Below, piece after piece: positions 1-7,874 of a stretch of 64,000 nucleotides of DNA. Origin of the DNA: Pseudonocardia kunmingensis (GTDB lineage Bacteria; Actinomycetota; Actinomycetes; Mycobacteriales; Pseudonocardiaceae). The stretch lies in NCBI RefSeq assembly GCF_006716445.1, contig NZ_VFPA01000007.1, positions 186,001-250,000 on the forward strand, read 5' to 3'. The notes below the pieces were generated by a model. That model ran no database searches, was not told the origin of the DNA, and saw only the letters and a program-made list of their open reading frames with translations. The position numbers and the translations under genes were made by a program. Each line of letters opens with the position of its first letter. Positions within the stretch are counted from its first letter, which is position 1.

Positions 1-896
1 GCGGCCACCAGCCCACCGGCGATCGCGACCGTGCGCTGCCCGAACCGGTCGACGAGCCGGTCCCCGCACAGGCGCCCGACGAACTGCGCACCCACCAGGG
101 CGATGTACCCCCAGGCCGCGACGGCGACGGGGGCGGCGAGCGGGCCGGAGAGGTAGATCGCGGCCCACGAGTTGCCCGCGTCCTCCACGACGGTGGCGGC
201 CATGGCGATGAGCACCAGAGCCGCGACGACGAGCGCCGTACGGCTGCCGATCCCCCGGCTGCCGCCGGATGCGTTCCGACCGGCGGCGGTGGCCTCGTCG
301 GCGGGCTCCGTCTCCGGGCCCGGGAGGCAGAACCGCAGGGCCACCAGTGCGACGACGGCGAACAGCCCCGCGGAGACGGCCAGGTGGATCCCCCGCGGCA
401 GGCCCGCGGCGATCGCCCCGGCGGCCATCGCGCCGCCGGTCACCGCGCCGATCGACCAGACGGCGTGGAAGGAGTTGATGATCGAGCGGCCGTACCGGCG
501 CTGCACCCGCAACCCGTGGGCGTTCTGCGCCACGTCGGTGATCGCGTCCATCGCCCCGGCCAGGAACAACGCGGCGGCGAACGCCCACACCGAGGGCGAG
601 ACACCGGCGACGAGCGCGCCCGCACCGGTCAGCACCGTGCCGGCCGTCGCCGCCCTCGCCGACCCGAAGCGGCGCACGAGCACCCCGGCGGCCGCTCCGG
701 CGAGGATCGCGCCGGTGGGGAACGCCGCGACCGACAGCCCGTAGACGGCGTTGCTGAGGCCCAGGTCGTCCTTGATCTGGGGGTAGCGCGGGATCAGGTT
801 GGCGAACAGCGCGCCGTTCGTGAAGAACAGCGCCGCCACCGCGGCACGCGCGCGCCGGTCTTCCAGGGCCGGCCCGGCCACGGACTCCACGCTCAT
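1..896 (-). CDS. MFS transporter, 3' end cut by window edge
   Basis: The reverse strand reads as an open frame of about 298 codons that starts with ATG at 896 (MSVESVAGPALEDRRARAA) and runs off the left edge. It encodes alternating hydrophobic segments typical of a major facilitator: an early membrane helix with FFTNGALFANLIPRYPQIK, then several Ala/Gly/Val-rich helices and the basic loop RRYGRSIINSFHAVW. This shape matches the YbjJ/FucP-like branch of MFS permeases, but the substrate cannot be read from the sequence. It is divergent from the TetR gene at 970 and a perfect palindrome overlaps its start codon, so repression by that TetR is likely. The C-terminal part lies outside the window. 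Confidence 0.85.
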   Translation of the reverse strand, partial: MSVESVAGPALEDRRARAAVAALFFTNGALFANLIPRYPQIKDDLGLSNAVYGLSVAAFPTGAILAGAAAGVLVRRFGSARAATAGTVLTGAGALVAGVSPSVWAFAAALFLAGAMDAITDVAQNAHGLRVQRRYGRSIINSFHAVWSIGAVTGGAMAAGAIAAGLPRGIHLAVSAGLFAVVALVALRFCLPGPETEPADEATAAGRNASGGSRGIGSRTALVVAALVLIAMAATVVEDAGNSWAAIYLSGPLAAPVAVAAWGYIALVGAQFVGRLCGDRLVDRFGQRTVAIAGGLVA

Positions 897-914
897 GCGT
901 ACGATCGTACGCAT
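895..914. promoter_or_regulatory. 20-bp perfect palindrome, likely TetR operator
   Basis: The sequence ATGCGTACGATCGTACGCAT is identical to its own reverse complement over 20 bases. It overlaps the ATG of the leftward MFS gene and lies 56 bases before the ATG of the rightward TetR gene. TetR-family repressors commonly bind such palindromes between themselves and a divergent pump gene. The regulatory role is inferred from position and symmetry. Confidence 0.8.
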
Positions 915-969
915 CGCGTCGGAGTGGCGAGCTGTGAACACCGCCTCAGGAGCACGGGGAGGCAGGACC

Positions 970-1539
970 ATGACCGGGAACGAGCGCACCACGCCGACCC
1001 GCCGCTTCGACCCGCACCGGCGCGACCGCATCATCGACACCTGCCTCGACGTGATCGCCGAGTCCGGCGTCGCAGGCACCTCCCACCGGAGGGTGGCCGC
1101 GGCCGCCGGCGTCCCGCTCGGGTCGATGACCTACCACTTCGCCGGCATCGACGAGCTCCTGCACGAAGCCTTCACCCGCTTCGCCCACTCCGTGAGCGAC
1201 CGGTTCGTGCAGCAGATGGCCGCCGCCGACGACCTCGCCTCCGCGCGGCGCGCCGTCACCGACCTGATCACCCGCCACACCCTGGCCGACCAGCGCGACC
1301 TCGTCCTGACCCAGGAGCTCTACACCCTGGCCGCCCGCGACCCCCGCTACCGGCGGATCACCAACGCCTGGATGGCCCGCAGCCGCGCCGCGCTCGAACG
1401 GCACTTCGACCCGACGACCGCGCGCCTGCTGGACGCGCTGATCGAGGGCCTGACGCTGCACCGCGCCCTCGACACCGAACCCCATGACAGCGCCACGGTG
1501 TTCGAGGCGGTGCACCGCATCACCGGGGGCGCCGGGTGA
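970..1539 (+). CDS. TetR/AcrR family transcriptional regulator
   Basis: This 189-residue protein has an N-terminal helix-turn-helix at about residues 30-65 (TSHRRVAAAAGVPLGSMTYH followed by FAGIDELL), the signature of TetR regulators, and a helical ligand-binding C-terminus. The ATG at 970 is preceded by GGGGAGGCAGG at a good spacing. An in-frame extension upstream exists but would overlap the divergent MFS gene and its palindrome. It probably represses the adjacent MFS transporter and itself through the 895-914 site. The ligand is unknown. Confidence 0.88.
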   Translation: MTGNERTTPTRRFDPHRRDRIIDTCLDVIAESGVAGTSHRRVAAAAGVPLGSMTYHFAGIDELLHEAFTRFAHSVSDRFVQQMAAADDLASARRAVTDLITRHTLADQRDLVLTQELYTLAARDPRYRRITNAWMARSRAALERHFDPTTARLLDALIEGLTLHRALDTEPHDSATVFEAVHRITGGAG

Positions 1540-1551
1540 GCCGCAGCGCGA

Positions 1552-1944
1552 TCAGGTCAGGGCCAGGTGCACGGCCCACCACGCCAGCCCGGCCAGCAGC
1601 AGCCCGGCGACCACACTGCCGACCAGGTTCGCCGCCGCGGAGGCCGGGCGCCGACCTTCGAGCAGGGCGACGCTCTCGTAGCTGAAGGTGCTGTAGGTGG
1701 TCAGCGCGCCGCAGAACCCGGTGCCCACCGCCGCCTGCAACGCGGCCGGGACCACCCCGACCGGGAGCGCCGTGGCGGCGCCGGTGAGCGCGCCGAGCAC
1801 CACCGAGCCGACCATGTTGACCGTCAACGTGCCCCACGGGAACCGGCTGCCGCAGCGGGCCTGCACCGCCCGGTCGAGCGTGTACCGCAGTGGTGCGCCG
1901 ACCGCGGCGCCGAGCGCCACCCACAGCGCCGTCAACCCGCTCAC
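1552..1944 (-). CDS. crcB: Fluoride ion exporter CrcB/FluC, second copy
   Basis: This 130-residue membrane protein has four predicted hydrophobic helices and the CrcB/Fluc signature: the Asn-bearing TLTVNMVGSVVLG in helix 2 and CGALTTYSTFSYES at about residues 78-91 in helix 3. Fluc channels expel fluoride as dual-topology dimers, and actinobacteria often carry two adjacent genes whose products form a heterodimer. It starts with GTG at 1944, overlapping the stop of the upstream crcB by four bases (GTGA), so translation is coupled. It converges on the TetR gene, with only 12 bases between the two stop codons. Confidence 0.93.
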   Translation of the reverse strand: MSGLTALWVALGAAVGAPLRYTLDRAVQARCGSRFPWGTLTVNMVGSVVLGALTGAATALPVGVVPAALQAAVGTGFCGALTTYSTFSYESVALLEGRRPASAAANLVGSVVAGLLLAGLAWWAVHLALT

Positions 1945-2501
1945 CTGCCGGCCCCCGCCCGCCACGCAGCGTGCCCGAGCAGCAGCCGGGTCCCCACGAC
2001 CCCGAGCACGCACGCCACGACCGCCAGCACCGGCGTCGCGACGGCATAGCCCAGGGCGGCGACCGGCCGGCCCGCCTGCACCAGGGACAGCGCGTCCACG
2101 GTGGCGGTGGAGAAGGTGGTGTAGCCACCCAGCACCCCCACCCCCAGGAACGGCCGGACCAGCCGGTGCGGCGCCACCCGCTCGGTGATCACGACCATCA
2201 GCACCCCGATCAGGACGCACCCCGACACGTTCGTCAGGAACGTGGACCACGGCCAGTCCGCCTGGCCGTGCGGCAGCACGACCGCGAGCGCGTAGCGCGC
2301 CTCGGCACCCAGCACGCCACCCGCCGCGATCGCCCCCAGCACGTCCCACCGGCGCCCTGCGGTCTCGCGGCGCTGCGCCGGTACCCGCAGATCGACGTCG
2401 GGGTCGACGACCCCGGGCCCGCCGCCCTCCGGCTGCCGCGGCTCGGACGCCTCGGCCCGCTCCTGATCACGCCTGCCCTCGACCACCGCCGCCCCTCGCA
2501 C
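1941..2501 (-). CDS. crcB: Fluoride ion exporter CrcB/FluC, first copy
   Basis: The protein carries the CrcB signature: STFLTNVSGCVLIG in helix 2 and GGYTTFSTATVDAL at about residues 124-137. The first about 48 residues are hydrophilic and Arg/Glu-rich, longer than usual for the family, so the true start may lie downstream of the GTG at 2501; the conserved part begins near RRWDVLGAIAAGG. A fluoride riboswitch lies about 50 bases upstream, and the second crcB overlaps its 3' end by four bases. Together they form a fluoride-induced two-gene export operon. Confidence 0.93.
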   Translation of the reverse strand: MRGAAVVEGRRDQERAEASEPRQPEGGGPGVVDPDVDLRVPAQRRETAGRRWDVLGAIAAGGVLGAEARYALAVVLPHGQADWPWSTFLTNVSGCVLIGVLMVVITERVAPHRLVRPFLGVGVLGGYTTFSTATVDALSLVQAGRPVAALGYAVATPVLAVVACVLGVVGTRLLLGHAAWRAGAGR

Positions 2502-2551
2502 GCATCCGCCGGAGCAAGTCCGTGCTCGCCGGCGCCACCCGCAGTTCCGCC

Positions 2552-2610
2552 ATGCCGGTAGGAGCCATCAGCCCGGGCGGGCGGTCGAAGGCGAGCCCCA
2601 TCGCCTGCGC
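2552..2610 (-). promoter_or_regulatory. Fluoride riboswitch (crcB RNA motif)
   Basis: Read on the reverse strand, the RNA begins GGCGATGGGGCTCGCC (2605 to 2590), followed by a short joining segment, a GCCC/GGGC hairpin, and CTGATGGCTCCTACCGG (2572 to 2555). This matches the crcB motif: a GGCGA/TCGCC pseudoknot, a P1 helix pairing GGGGCT with GGCTCC, and the conserved CTGATGG-CTCCTAC element. It sits directly ahead of the two crcB genes, so fluoride binding should switch their expression on. A covariance-model search (Rfam crcB RNA) would confirm it. Confidence 0.92.
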
Positions 2611-2691
2611 GGCAACGCTACTCGGCCGACCGGCTCGGCGTGCCGGACCTCATGCGCCTGGCGACGTCGCGCACTGCAGGACCCGGACATG

Positions 2692-2725
2692 CGAAGACCC
2701 CCAGGAGATCTCCTGGGGGTCTTCG
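2692..2725. terminator. Perfect palindrome downstream of tRNA-fMet, likely terminator
   Basis: A 34-base perfect palindrome has 17-base arms starting CGAAGACCCCCAGGAG around a central GATC. It begins seven bases beyond the 3' end of the leftward tRNA gene. The hairpin is long and GC-rich but has no clear U-run, which is common for actinobacterial terminators. It should separate tRNA transcription from the crcB leader. Confidence 0.75.
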
Positions 2726-2731
2726 CGGTAG

Positions 2732-2805
2732 TAGCGGGGGTAGGATTCGAACCTACGACCTCTGGGTTATGAGCCCAGCGAGCTACCGAGCTGCTCCACC
2801 CCGCG
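2732..2805 (-). tRNA. Initiator tRNA-fMet (CAT anticodon)
   Basis: The reverse strand folds as a 74-base tRNA. The acceptor strand is CGCGGGG, the anticodon arm is CTGGG-CTCATAA-CCCAG with anticodon CAT, and the T arm is GTAGG-TTCGAAT-CCTAC. The three consecutive G-C pairs in the anticodon stem and the unpaired first acceptor position (C opposite T) identify it as the initiator. The 3' CCA is not encoded and must be added after transcription. Confidence 0.95.
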
Positions 2806-3170
2806 CCGTGGTGTACCTCTTTGCTGTTGTGCCTCTAACTGTACACCTCCCCGAAACGCTCCTGCAGGGGGGTCCCCTACGGCCGGAGCAAGCCGCTGAC
2901 CAGGCCGGGAACCGTGTTGCGACGATCGCGCACGCTGATCCGGGCCGTGCCGGTGCTGGGGCGGCGCGGCCTCTCGGCCGTGGTGGCCCTCCGGCCGACC
3001 GGCGCGCGCCGCGCTGACACACCGACTTCCGCGTTCACGCAGCAACTGCAGTCGGTGTCCGAGCGCAGGAATCGGTGTGTGAAGCCGATGTCGGTGTGGG
3101 AGCTGCGGCCCGACGAACGTACGTGGCGGAGAGCGATCTCGGGAACGCTGAGACGCCTCGCCGTGCACGG
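2806..3170. other. Intergenic stretch with no recognisable gene
   Basis: This 365-base stretch shows no reading frame with family-like content. Next to the tRNA it holds the presumed tRNA promoter region: an AT-richer segment bounded by the inverted pair GGTGTAC and GTACACC. Further right there are short direct repeats of CGGTGT around 3050-3105. I see nothing else I can support. Confidence 0.5.
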
Positions 3171-3374
3171 TCAGCCCTCGATGCAGCCCGGCAGCTGCCG
3201 CGACGCGTCGAGGAACTCGATCCCCAGCACCCGACCATCGGAGGCCAGGTCGACGACAAGGCCGACATCGCCTGCCCGGCTCGTCACCGGGATGCTCTCC
3301 GCGACGTCACCCTCCGCCCGGGGGCCGAGCGCCAGATAGGCGGCATTCGCCGAAGGGTCGTACGTGAGATCCAT
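3171..3374 (-). CDS. DUF2283 family small protein
   Basis: This 67-residue protein starts with ATG at 3374 and reads MDLTYDPSANAAYLAL at its N-terminus and LVVDLASDGRVLGIEFLDAS near its C-terminus. The pattern YDPxxNAxYLxL ... VDLxxDGRVLGIEFLDAS is the DUF2283 signature, which normally fills the whole protein as it does here. The molecular function of DUF2283 is not established; members are often near toxin-antitoxin or regulatory genes, though none is visible beside this copy. A terminator-like hairpin separates it from the upstream UPF0182 gene, so it is probably transcribed on its own. Confidence 0.85.
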   Translation of the reverse strand: MDLTYDPSANAAYLALGPRAEGDVAESIPVTSRAGDVGLVVDLASDGRVLGIEFLDASRQLPGCIEG

Positions 3375-3526
3375 CGCATCCGCTCCTGCCGAATATCGTG
3401 CCCGGGCGGGTGGTCGTCGGTCACGCCCCCGGTTTCGGTCCACGCACCCCGTCGACGGGTGGCGTCGGCGCAGACGGGGGGCGTGGACGAGCGTCGGGAC
3501 CCGGAGCCGGCCCCGGAACCACCGAA

Positions 3527-3572
3527 GGAGCCGCACTGCCGCTCAGAAGCTCTGAGACAGCAGTACGGCTCC
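3527..3572. terminator. Segmented hairpin after the UPF0182 gene
   Basis: Three stacked complementary segments lie here: GGAGCCG with CGGCTCC, ACTGC with GCAGT, and CTCAGA with TCTGAG around a 3-base loop. They form one long interrupted hairpin 27 bases beyond the stop of the leftward UPF0182 gene. It is a likely terminator for that gene. Confidence 0.7.
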
Positions 3573-3598
3573 AGGGTGTGCCGGCTTTTCGGGCCGGG

Positions 3599-6559
3599 TC
3601 AGCCGCCCGGCGTCGGAGCGGGAGCCGCGGGGGCTTGCCCGTTCGCCTGCTGGAACTGCTGCACCGCCGCGTCCAGCGCCTGCAACGCCCGGCCCTGTGC
3701 GGCGAAGTCACCGCTCTGGTTGGCCGCCCGCAGGTCGGCGATGGCCTGCTGGATCGCCGTGGCCGCCGTGGCGACCTGCGGACTGGGCGTGCCCGGAGTT
3801 CCTGCGGGAGCCGGCGCGGCACCGGCCTCCGCCGGCGCCGGGGCGCCCGGCGCCGTCGGCACCGCCGCGCCGGCACCCGCGCCGAACACCTGGTCGAGCG
3901 CTGCCTGCAGACCCGGGGCGAAGCCGACCCGGCCGTTGTAGAAGACCAGCACCCGCGCCAGCTGCGGATAGCTGCTCTCCTGGTTGGCCCGCTCGATGTA
4001 CACGGGTTCCACGAACAGCAGTCCGCCGGCCACCGGCAACGTCAGCAGGTTGCCGTACTCCACCGTGCTCTGCCCGTTGCGCGAGAGCAGACCGATCTGC
4101 TCACTCACTTCGGGCGAGCTGATGAGCCGGCTCTGCACGAGTTGTGGGCCCTGGGTCGTGGTGTTGTCGGGCAATCGGAGCAAGGTCATCTGCCCGTACG
4201 TCTCGGGATCGGAGCTCACCGAGAGGTAGGCGGACAGGAACTCACGTTCCTGGAACACCAGCGCGCTGGTGAGCTGGAACCCGGGATCGGTGGAGCCCGG
4301 CTGCCCGGGTTGGCCGGCCAGCACGTAGTACGGCGGCTGCGGGAGCGCACCGCCGCTACCACCCGTGTTCTGCGGCGACGGGTCGGACGGCACGTTCCAG
4401 AACGACACGTTGTTGTAGAAGTCGCCCGGCGTGTCGACGTGGTAGCGCGTGAGCAGCTCCCGCTGGACCTTGAACTGGTCCTCCGGGTACCGGAGGTGCT
4501 GCCGCAGGCTGTCGCTGATCTCGGCGGCCGGCTTGACGCTGCCCGGGAACGTCTTCATCCAGGTCTGCAGGACGGGGTCGGCCTCGTCGAACGCGTACAG
4601 GTCGACCGTGCCGTCGTAGGCGTCGACGGTGGCCTTCACCGAGTTGCGCAGGTAGCTGACGTCGCGGTCGAGCTCCGGGCGGACGCCGCCCTGGCCGGGC
4701 TGCAGCGCGTCGGCGGTCGACTCGCCGAGCGGGGTGCGCTCCGCGTAGGGGTAGTTCTCGAGCGTGGTGTAGCCGTCGACGATCCACTTGATGCGCCCGT
4801 CCACGACGGCCGGGTACGGGTCGCCGTCGGTGGTGAGCCACGGCGCCACCGCCTGGACCCGGTCCGCCGGGTCGCGCACGTACATGATCTTCGAGTTCTC
4901 GTTGATCGAGCTGTTGAACAGGATGTTCCGCTCGCCGTAGAACAGCGCGAAGACCAGCCGGTTGACGATGTTGCCCAGCGGCACGCCGCCCTGGCCCGCG
5001 TAGGTGTAGCGCTCGGTGTCCGAGTCGTACTCGACGGGCGGCCCGCCCTCCTCGGCGCCCACGATGGAGTAGGTGTCCATCAGCTCGCCGTAGTAGGTGC
5101 GCGGCTCCGCCACGCGGAGGCTCTCGGGGATGTCCGGGTTGTCCGCCGTGCCGGTGTCGATGCTCGTGAACACCGGCAGGCCGCCCTCGCCGCCCTCGTC
5201 CTCGAGCTCGGCGTTGATCGCGTTGGCCGGCGCGACGACCATCCCGTTGCCGTGCGTGTAGACCAGGTGCTGGTTGATCCACTCGGTCTGGTTGCCGGAG
5301 AGCCCGCTCGTGTCCAGCTCCCGCAGCGCCACGACGTAGTCCTGCAGCTGCCCGTCGACCTGGTAGCGGTCGATGTCCAGCTGCGCCGGGAAGCCGTAGA
5401 AGGCACGCAGCTGCTGGAACTGGGTGAACGTCCGCTCGACCTTCGCCGGGTCGAGCAGCCGGATGTTGGGGATCGTGGCCGTCTCGGCGCGGACCTCGGC
5501 CGGGGTGGCCTCGGACTGCCCGCTGTAGGAGATCTCGTTGATGTCCGTGAGCCCGAACGCCTGACGGGTGGCCTCGATGTTGCGCTCGATCGACAGCGCC
5601 TCGCGCTGCTGCGCGTTGGGCGCCACCGAGAACTGCTGCAGCACCTGCGGCCAGGCCGCCCCGATCAGGACGCTGGAGAGCACCAGCAGCACGGTGGCGA
5701 TGGCCGGCAGCTGCAGGTTGCGGCGGAACACCGCGGCGAAGAAGGCCGCGGCGCAGATCACCGAGATGAACAGCAGGATCAGCTTCGCCGGCATCACCGC
5801 GTTGAGGTCCGTGTAGGTGGCACCGGTGAAGATGTCGCTGCGCTGGCTGAACAGCAGCTCGTAGCGGTCGAGGTAGTAGGCCACCGCCTTGAGCAGCACG
5901 AAGACGCCGGCGAGGATCGCCAGCTGCGCCCTCGCCGCCGACGAGACCTGGCCCGCCCGCCCGGTGAGCCGGATGCCGCCGAAGATGTAGTGCGTGACCA
6001 GCGACACCACGAAGCTGATGGCGACCGCGACGAACAGCCAGTCGAGCACGTAGCGCAGGAACGGCAGCTGGAACGCGTAGAAGCTGACGTCGATGTTGAA
6101 CTCCGGGTCCGTGACGCCGAACGGCGTGGAGTTCAGGAACATCTGCACGGTCTGCCAGTCGCCCTGGGCGGCGAGGCCCGCGATCACGCCGATGACCACG
6201 GGGATGCCGATGGCGAACAGCCGCAGCCGCTGGATGATGACGGTGCGGTAGCGCGCGATCGGGTCCTCGGGCCCGCTCACGGGCACGAAGACCGGCCGCG
6301 TGCGGTAGGCGATCCACAGCGACAGCGCCACGAGGCCGCCGATCAGCAGGGCGCCGACCAGGAACTGCACGATCTGCGTGAACAGGACCGTGGTGAACAC
6401 GCCGCGGAAGCCGACCTCGCCGAACCACAGCCAGTCGACGTAGAAGTTGATCAGACGTGAGCCACCCAGCAGCAGCAGCACCAGCAGCCCGGCGACGGCG
6501 AGCAGGATCCGGGTTCGGCGGGTCAGCGACGGGGCTCCCACCGGGGGCCGCATGGCCAC
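3599..6559 (-). CDS. UPF0182 family large membrane protein
   Basis: The protein is 986 residues, the normal length for UPF0182 (COG1615). It starts with a basic leader and a membrane helix (RILLAVAGLLVLLLLGG), followed by the family hallmark INFYVDWLWFGEVG. Six or seven transmembrane helices fill the first about 330 residues. The rest is a large, presumably extracytoplasmic domain with conserved motifs such as YTHGNGMVVAPAN and YPYAERTPLG, ending in an Ala/Pro-rich linker and a short helical tail. The function of the family is unknown. GTG at 6559 is better placed after GGAG than the ATG at 6553. It follows the PDZ protease gene, the arrangement also seen in mycobacteria (Rv3193c-Rv3194c). 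Confidence 0.93.
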   Translation of the reverse strand: MAMRPPVGAPSLTRRTRILLAVAGLLVLLLLGGSRLINFYVDWLWFGEVGFRGVFTTVLFTQIVQFLVGALLIGGLVALSLWIAYRTRPVFVPVSGPEDPIARYRTVIIQRLRLFAIGIPVVIGVIAGLAAQGDWQTVQMFLNSTPFGVTDPEFNIDVSFYAFQLPFLRYVLDWLFVAVAISFVVSLVTHYIFGGIRLTGRAGQVSSAARAQLAILAGVFVLLKAVAYYLDRYELLFSQRSDIFTGATYTDLNAVMPAKLILLFISVICAAAFFAAVFRRNLQLPAIATVLLVLSSVLIGAAWPQVLQQFSVAPNAQQREALSIERNIEATRQAFGLTDINEISYSGQSEATPAEVRAETATIPNIRLLDPAKVERTFTQFQQLRAFYGFPAQLDIDRYQVDGQLQDYVVALRELDTSGLSGNQTEWINQHLVYTHGNGMVVAPANAINAELEDEGGEGGLPVFTSIDTGTADNPDIPESLRVAEPRTYYGELMDTYSIVGAEEGGPPVEYDSDTERYTYAGQGGVPLGNIVNRLVFALFYGERNILFNSSINENSKIMYVRDPADRVQAVAPWLTTDGDPYPAVVDGRIKWIVDGYTTLENYPYAERTPLGESTADALQPGQGGVRPELDRDVSYLRNSVKATVDAYDGTVDLYAFDEADPVLQTWMKTFPGSVKPAAEISDSLRQHLRYPEDQFKVQRELLTRYHVDTPGDFYNNVSFWNVPSDPSPQNTGGSGGALPQPPYYVLAGQPGQPGSTDPGFQLTSALVFQEREFLSAYLSVSSDPETYGQMTLLRLPDNTTTQGPQLVQSRLISSPEVSEQIGLLSRNGQSTVEYGNLLTLPVAGGLLFVEPVYIERANQESSYPQLARVLVFYNGRVGFAPGLQAALDQVFGAGAGAAVPTAPGAPAPAEAGAAPAPAGTPGTPSPQVATAATAIQQAIADLRAANQSGDFAAQGRALQALDAAVQQFQQANGQAPAAPAPTPGG

Positions 6560-6737
6560 AGGGCACGCTCCAGCAGTTCGGGTGTGGGCTGCGAGGCGCC
6601 CGTACCGGTCCGGTGCGGCGGCGACGTGCTCGGATCGCCCCCGGCCAGGCTGGCCGCGCGCCCTGCTGTCCCAACTCTACGGACACGGTGTGGAGTTCCC
6701 GTTCGGGCCTCTTATGTCCGGTTCGTTACCTGCGACA

Positions 6738-6756
6738 CCGACTCGCGCGGAGTCGG
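6738..6756. terminator. Short hairpin directly after the PDZ protease stop
   Basis: CCGACTC and GAGTCGG pair around a five-base loop, one base beyond the stop codon of the leftward protease gene. It is a compact terminator candidate; there is no U-run. The remaining bases to 6559 probably hold the UPF0182 promoter, but I cannot assign its boxes. Confidence 0.5.
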
Positions 6757-6757
6757 G

Positions 6758-7771
6758 TCAGCAGGACGGGACGGGCTGTCCGGCGTTCAGCGCCTCGAGG
6801 GCGAGTACCGCGTCGTGCAGCGCGGTGACGCGGATGAGCTGCAGGCCGGGGTTGGTCTCCACCGCCTCGGCGCAGTTGGCGTCCGGGACGAGGAAGACCG
6901 TGGCGCCCTCGTCGTGCGCGCGCGCCATCTTGAACGGGATCCCGTTGATCGGTGTGACCGTCCCGCTCGCGTCGATCGCGCCGGTGCCCGCGATGAAGCG
7001 GCCGCCCGTGAGCTCGCCGGGGGTGAGCTTGTCGACCACGGCGAGGGAGAACATCAGACCCGCCGACGGTCCGCCGACCCCGCCGAGGCTGATCCGGATG
7101 TCGCCGTCCCGCAGCACGGCGCCGAGGATCACACCGAGCATGCCCTGCGCGCCGTCCGGCCGGGCCACCAGGGTGATGTCCTGCTCCCGCACCTCCGCCC
7201 CGCGCCGGAACCGCACCGTGACCGCGTCACCGGGCCGCGTCGTCGTCAGCAGCTCGGAGACCTCGCTCACCGAGTCCATCGGCTGCTGCGCCACCGCGAG
7301 CAGCTCGTCGCCGGGCTGGAGGACGGCGGCCGCAGGGGTGTCGGGCACCAGGGCGGACACGACGACCGTGGCGGGGATCTGCAGCTCCGCGAGCGCGGCC
7401 GCCTCGGCGTTCGCCTCCGACGAGGAGAACTGCGCGGTGTTCTGCTCCTGGATCTCGTCGAGCGACATGTCCGACGGGAAGATCGGCTCGCGCGGCACCA
7501 CCTGGCTGTCGGACGCCGCCCAGAACCCCAACGCCGAGAACATCGTCAACCGGTCGGTGACCGACACGGTGGTCATGTTCAACTGTCCCGACGTCGGGTA
7601 CGACGGCTGGCCCTCGACCGTGACGACGGGATCTCCCTCGATCTCGCTCAAGGTGTCGTAGGTCGGCCCGGGCCCCAGCGCCACCATGGGCACGGGCAGC
7701 GTGGCACCGAGCACCCCGAGGGCCAGCGCCAGCATGCCCGCGGAGGCGGCGGTCCACGTCCGACGATTCAC
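6758..7771 (-). CDS. Membrane-anchored PDZ/Lon-type serine protease (YlbL family)
   Basis: This 337-residue protein starts at GTG 7771. One N-terminal membrane anchor covers about residues 9-32. A PDZ-like region follows at about 130-200 (VVVSALVPDTPAAAVLQPGD). The C-terminus is a Lon-type S16 protease domain with the nucleophile in GGVGGPSAGLMFSLAVVD (Ser236) and the general base in TPINGIPFKMARA (Lys281), so the Ser-Lys dyad is intact. Such proteins act outside the membrane in protein turnover or signalling; the substrate is unknown. It is divergent from the DUF2342 gene and upstream of UPF0182, as in mycobacteria. Confidence 0.92.
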   Translation of the reverse strand: MNRRTWTAASAGMLALALGVLGATLPVPMVALGPGPTYDTLSEIEGDPVVTVEGQPSYPTSGQLNMTTVSVTDRLTMFSALGFWAASDSQVVPREPIFPSDMSLDEIQEQNTAQFSSSEANAEAAALAELQIPATVVVSALVPDTPAAAVLQPGDELLAVAQQPMDSVSEVSELLTTTRPGDAVTVRFRRGAEVREQDITLVARPDGAQGMLGVILGAVLRDGDIRISLGGVGGPSAGLMFSLAVVDKLTPGELTGGRFIAGTGAIDASGTVTPINGIPFKMARAHDEGATVFLVPDANCAEAVETNPGLQLIRVTALHDAVLALEALNAGQPVPSC

Positions 7772-7874
7772 GACCTCACAGCCTATGGGGCGGCCTCGTG
7801 GGGTCTTCGCACGGTGGCGGATTGCGGCCCAGCGCGAACAGCTGAGCAGCGGCGACCCGCGTACCGTGGACGCC

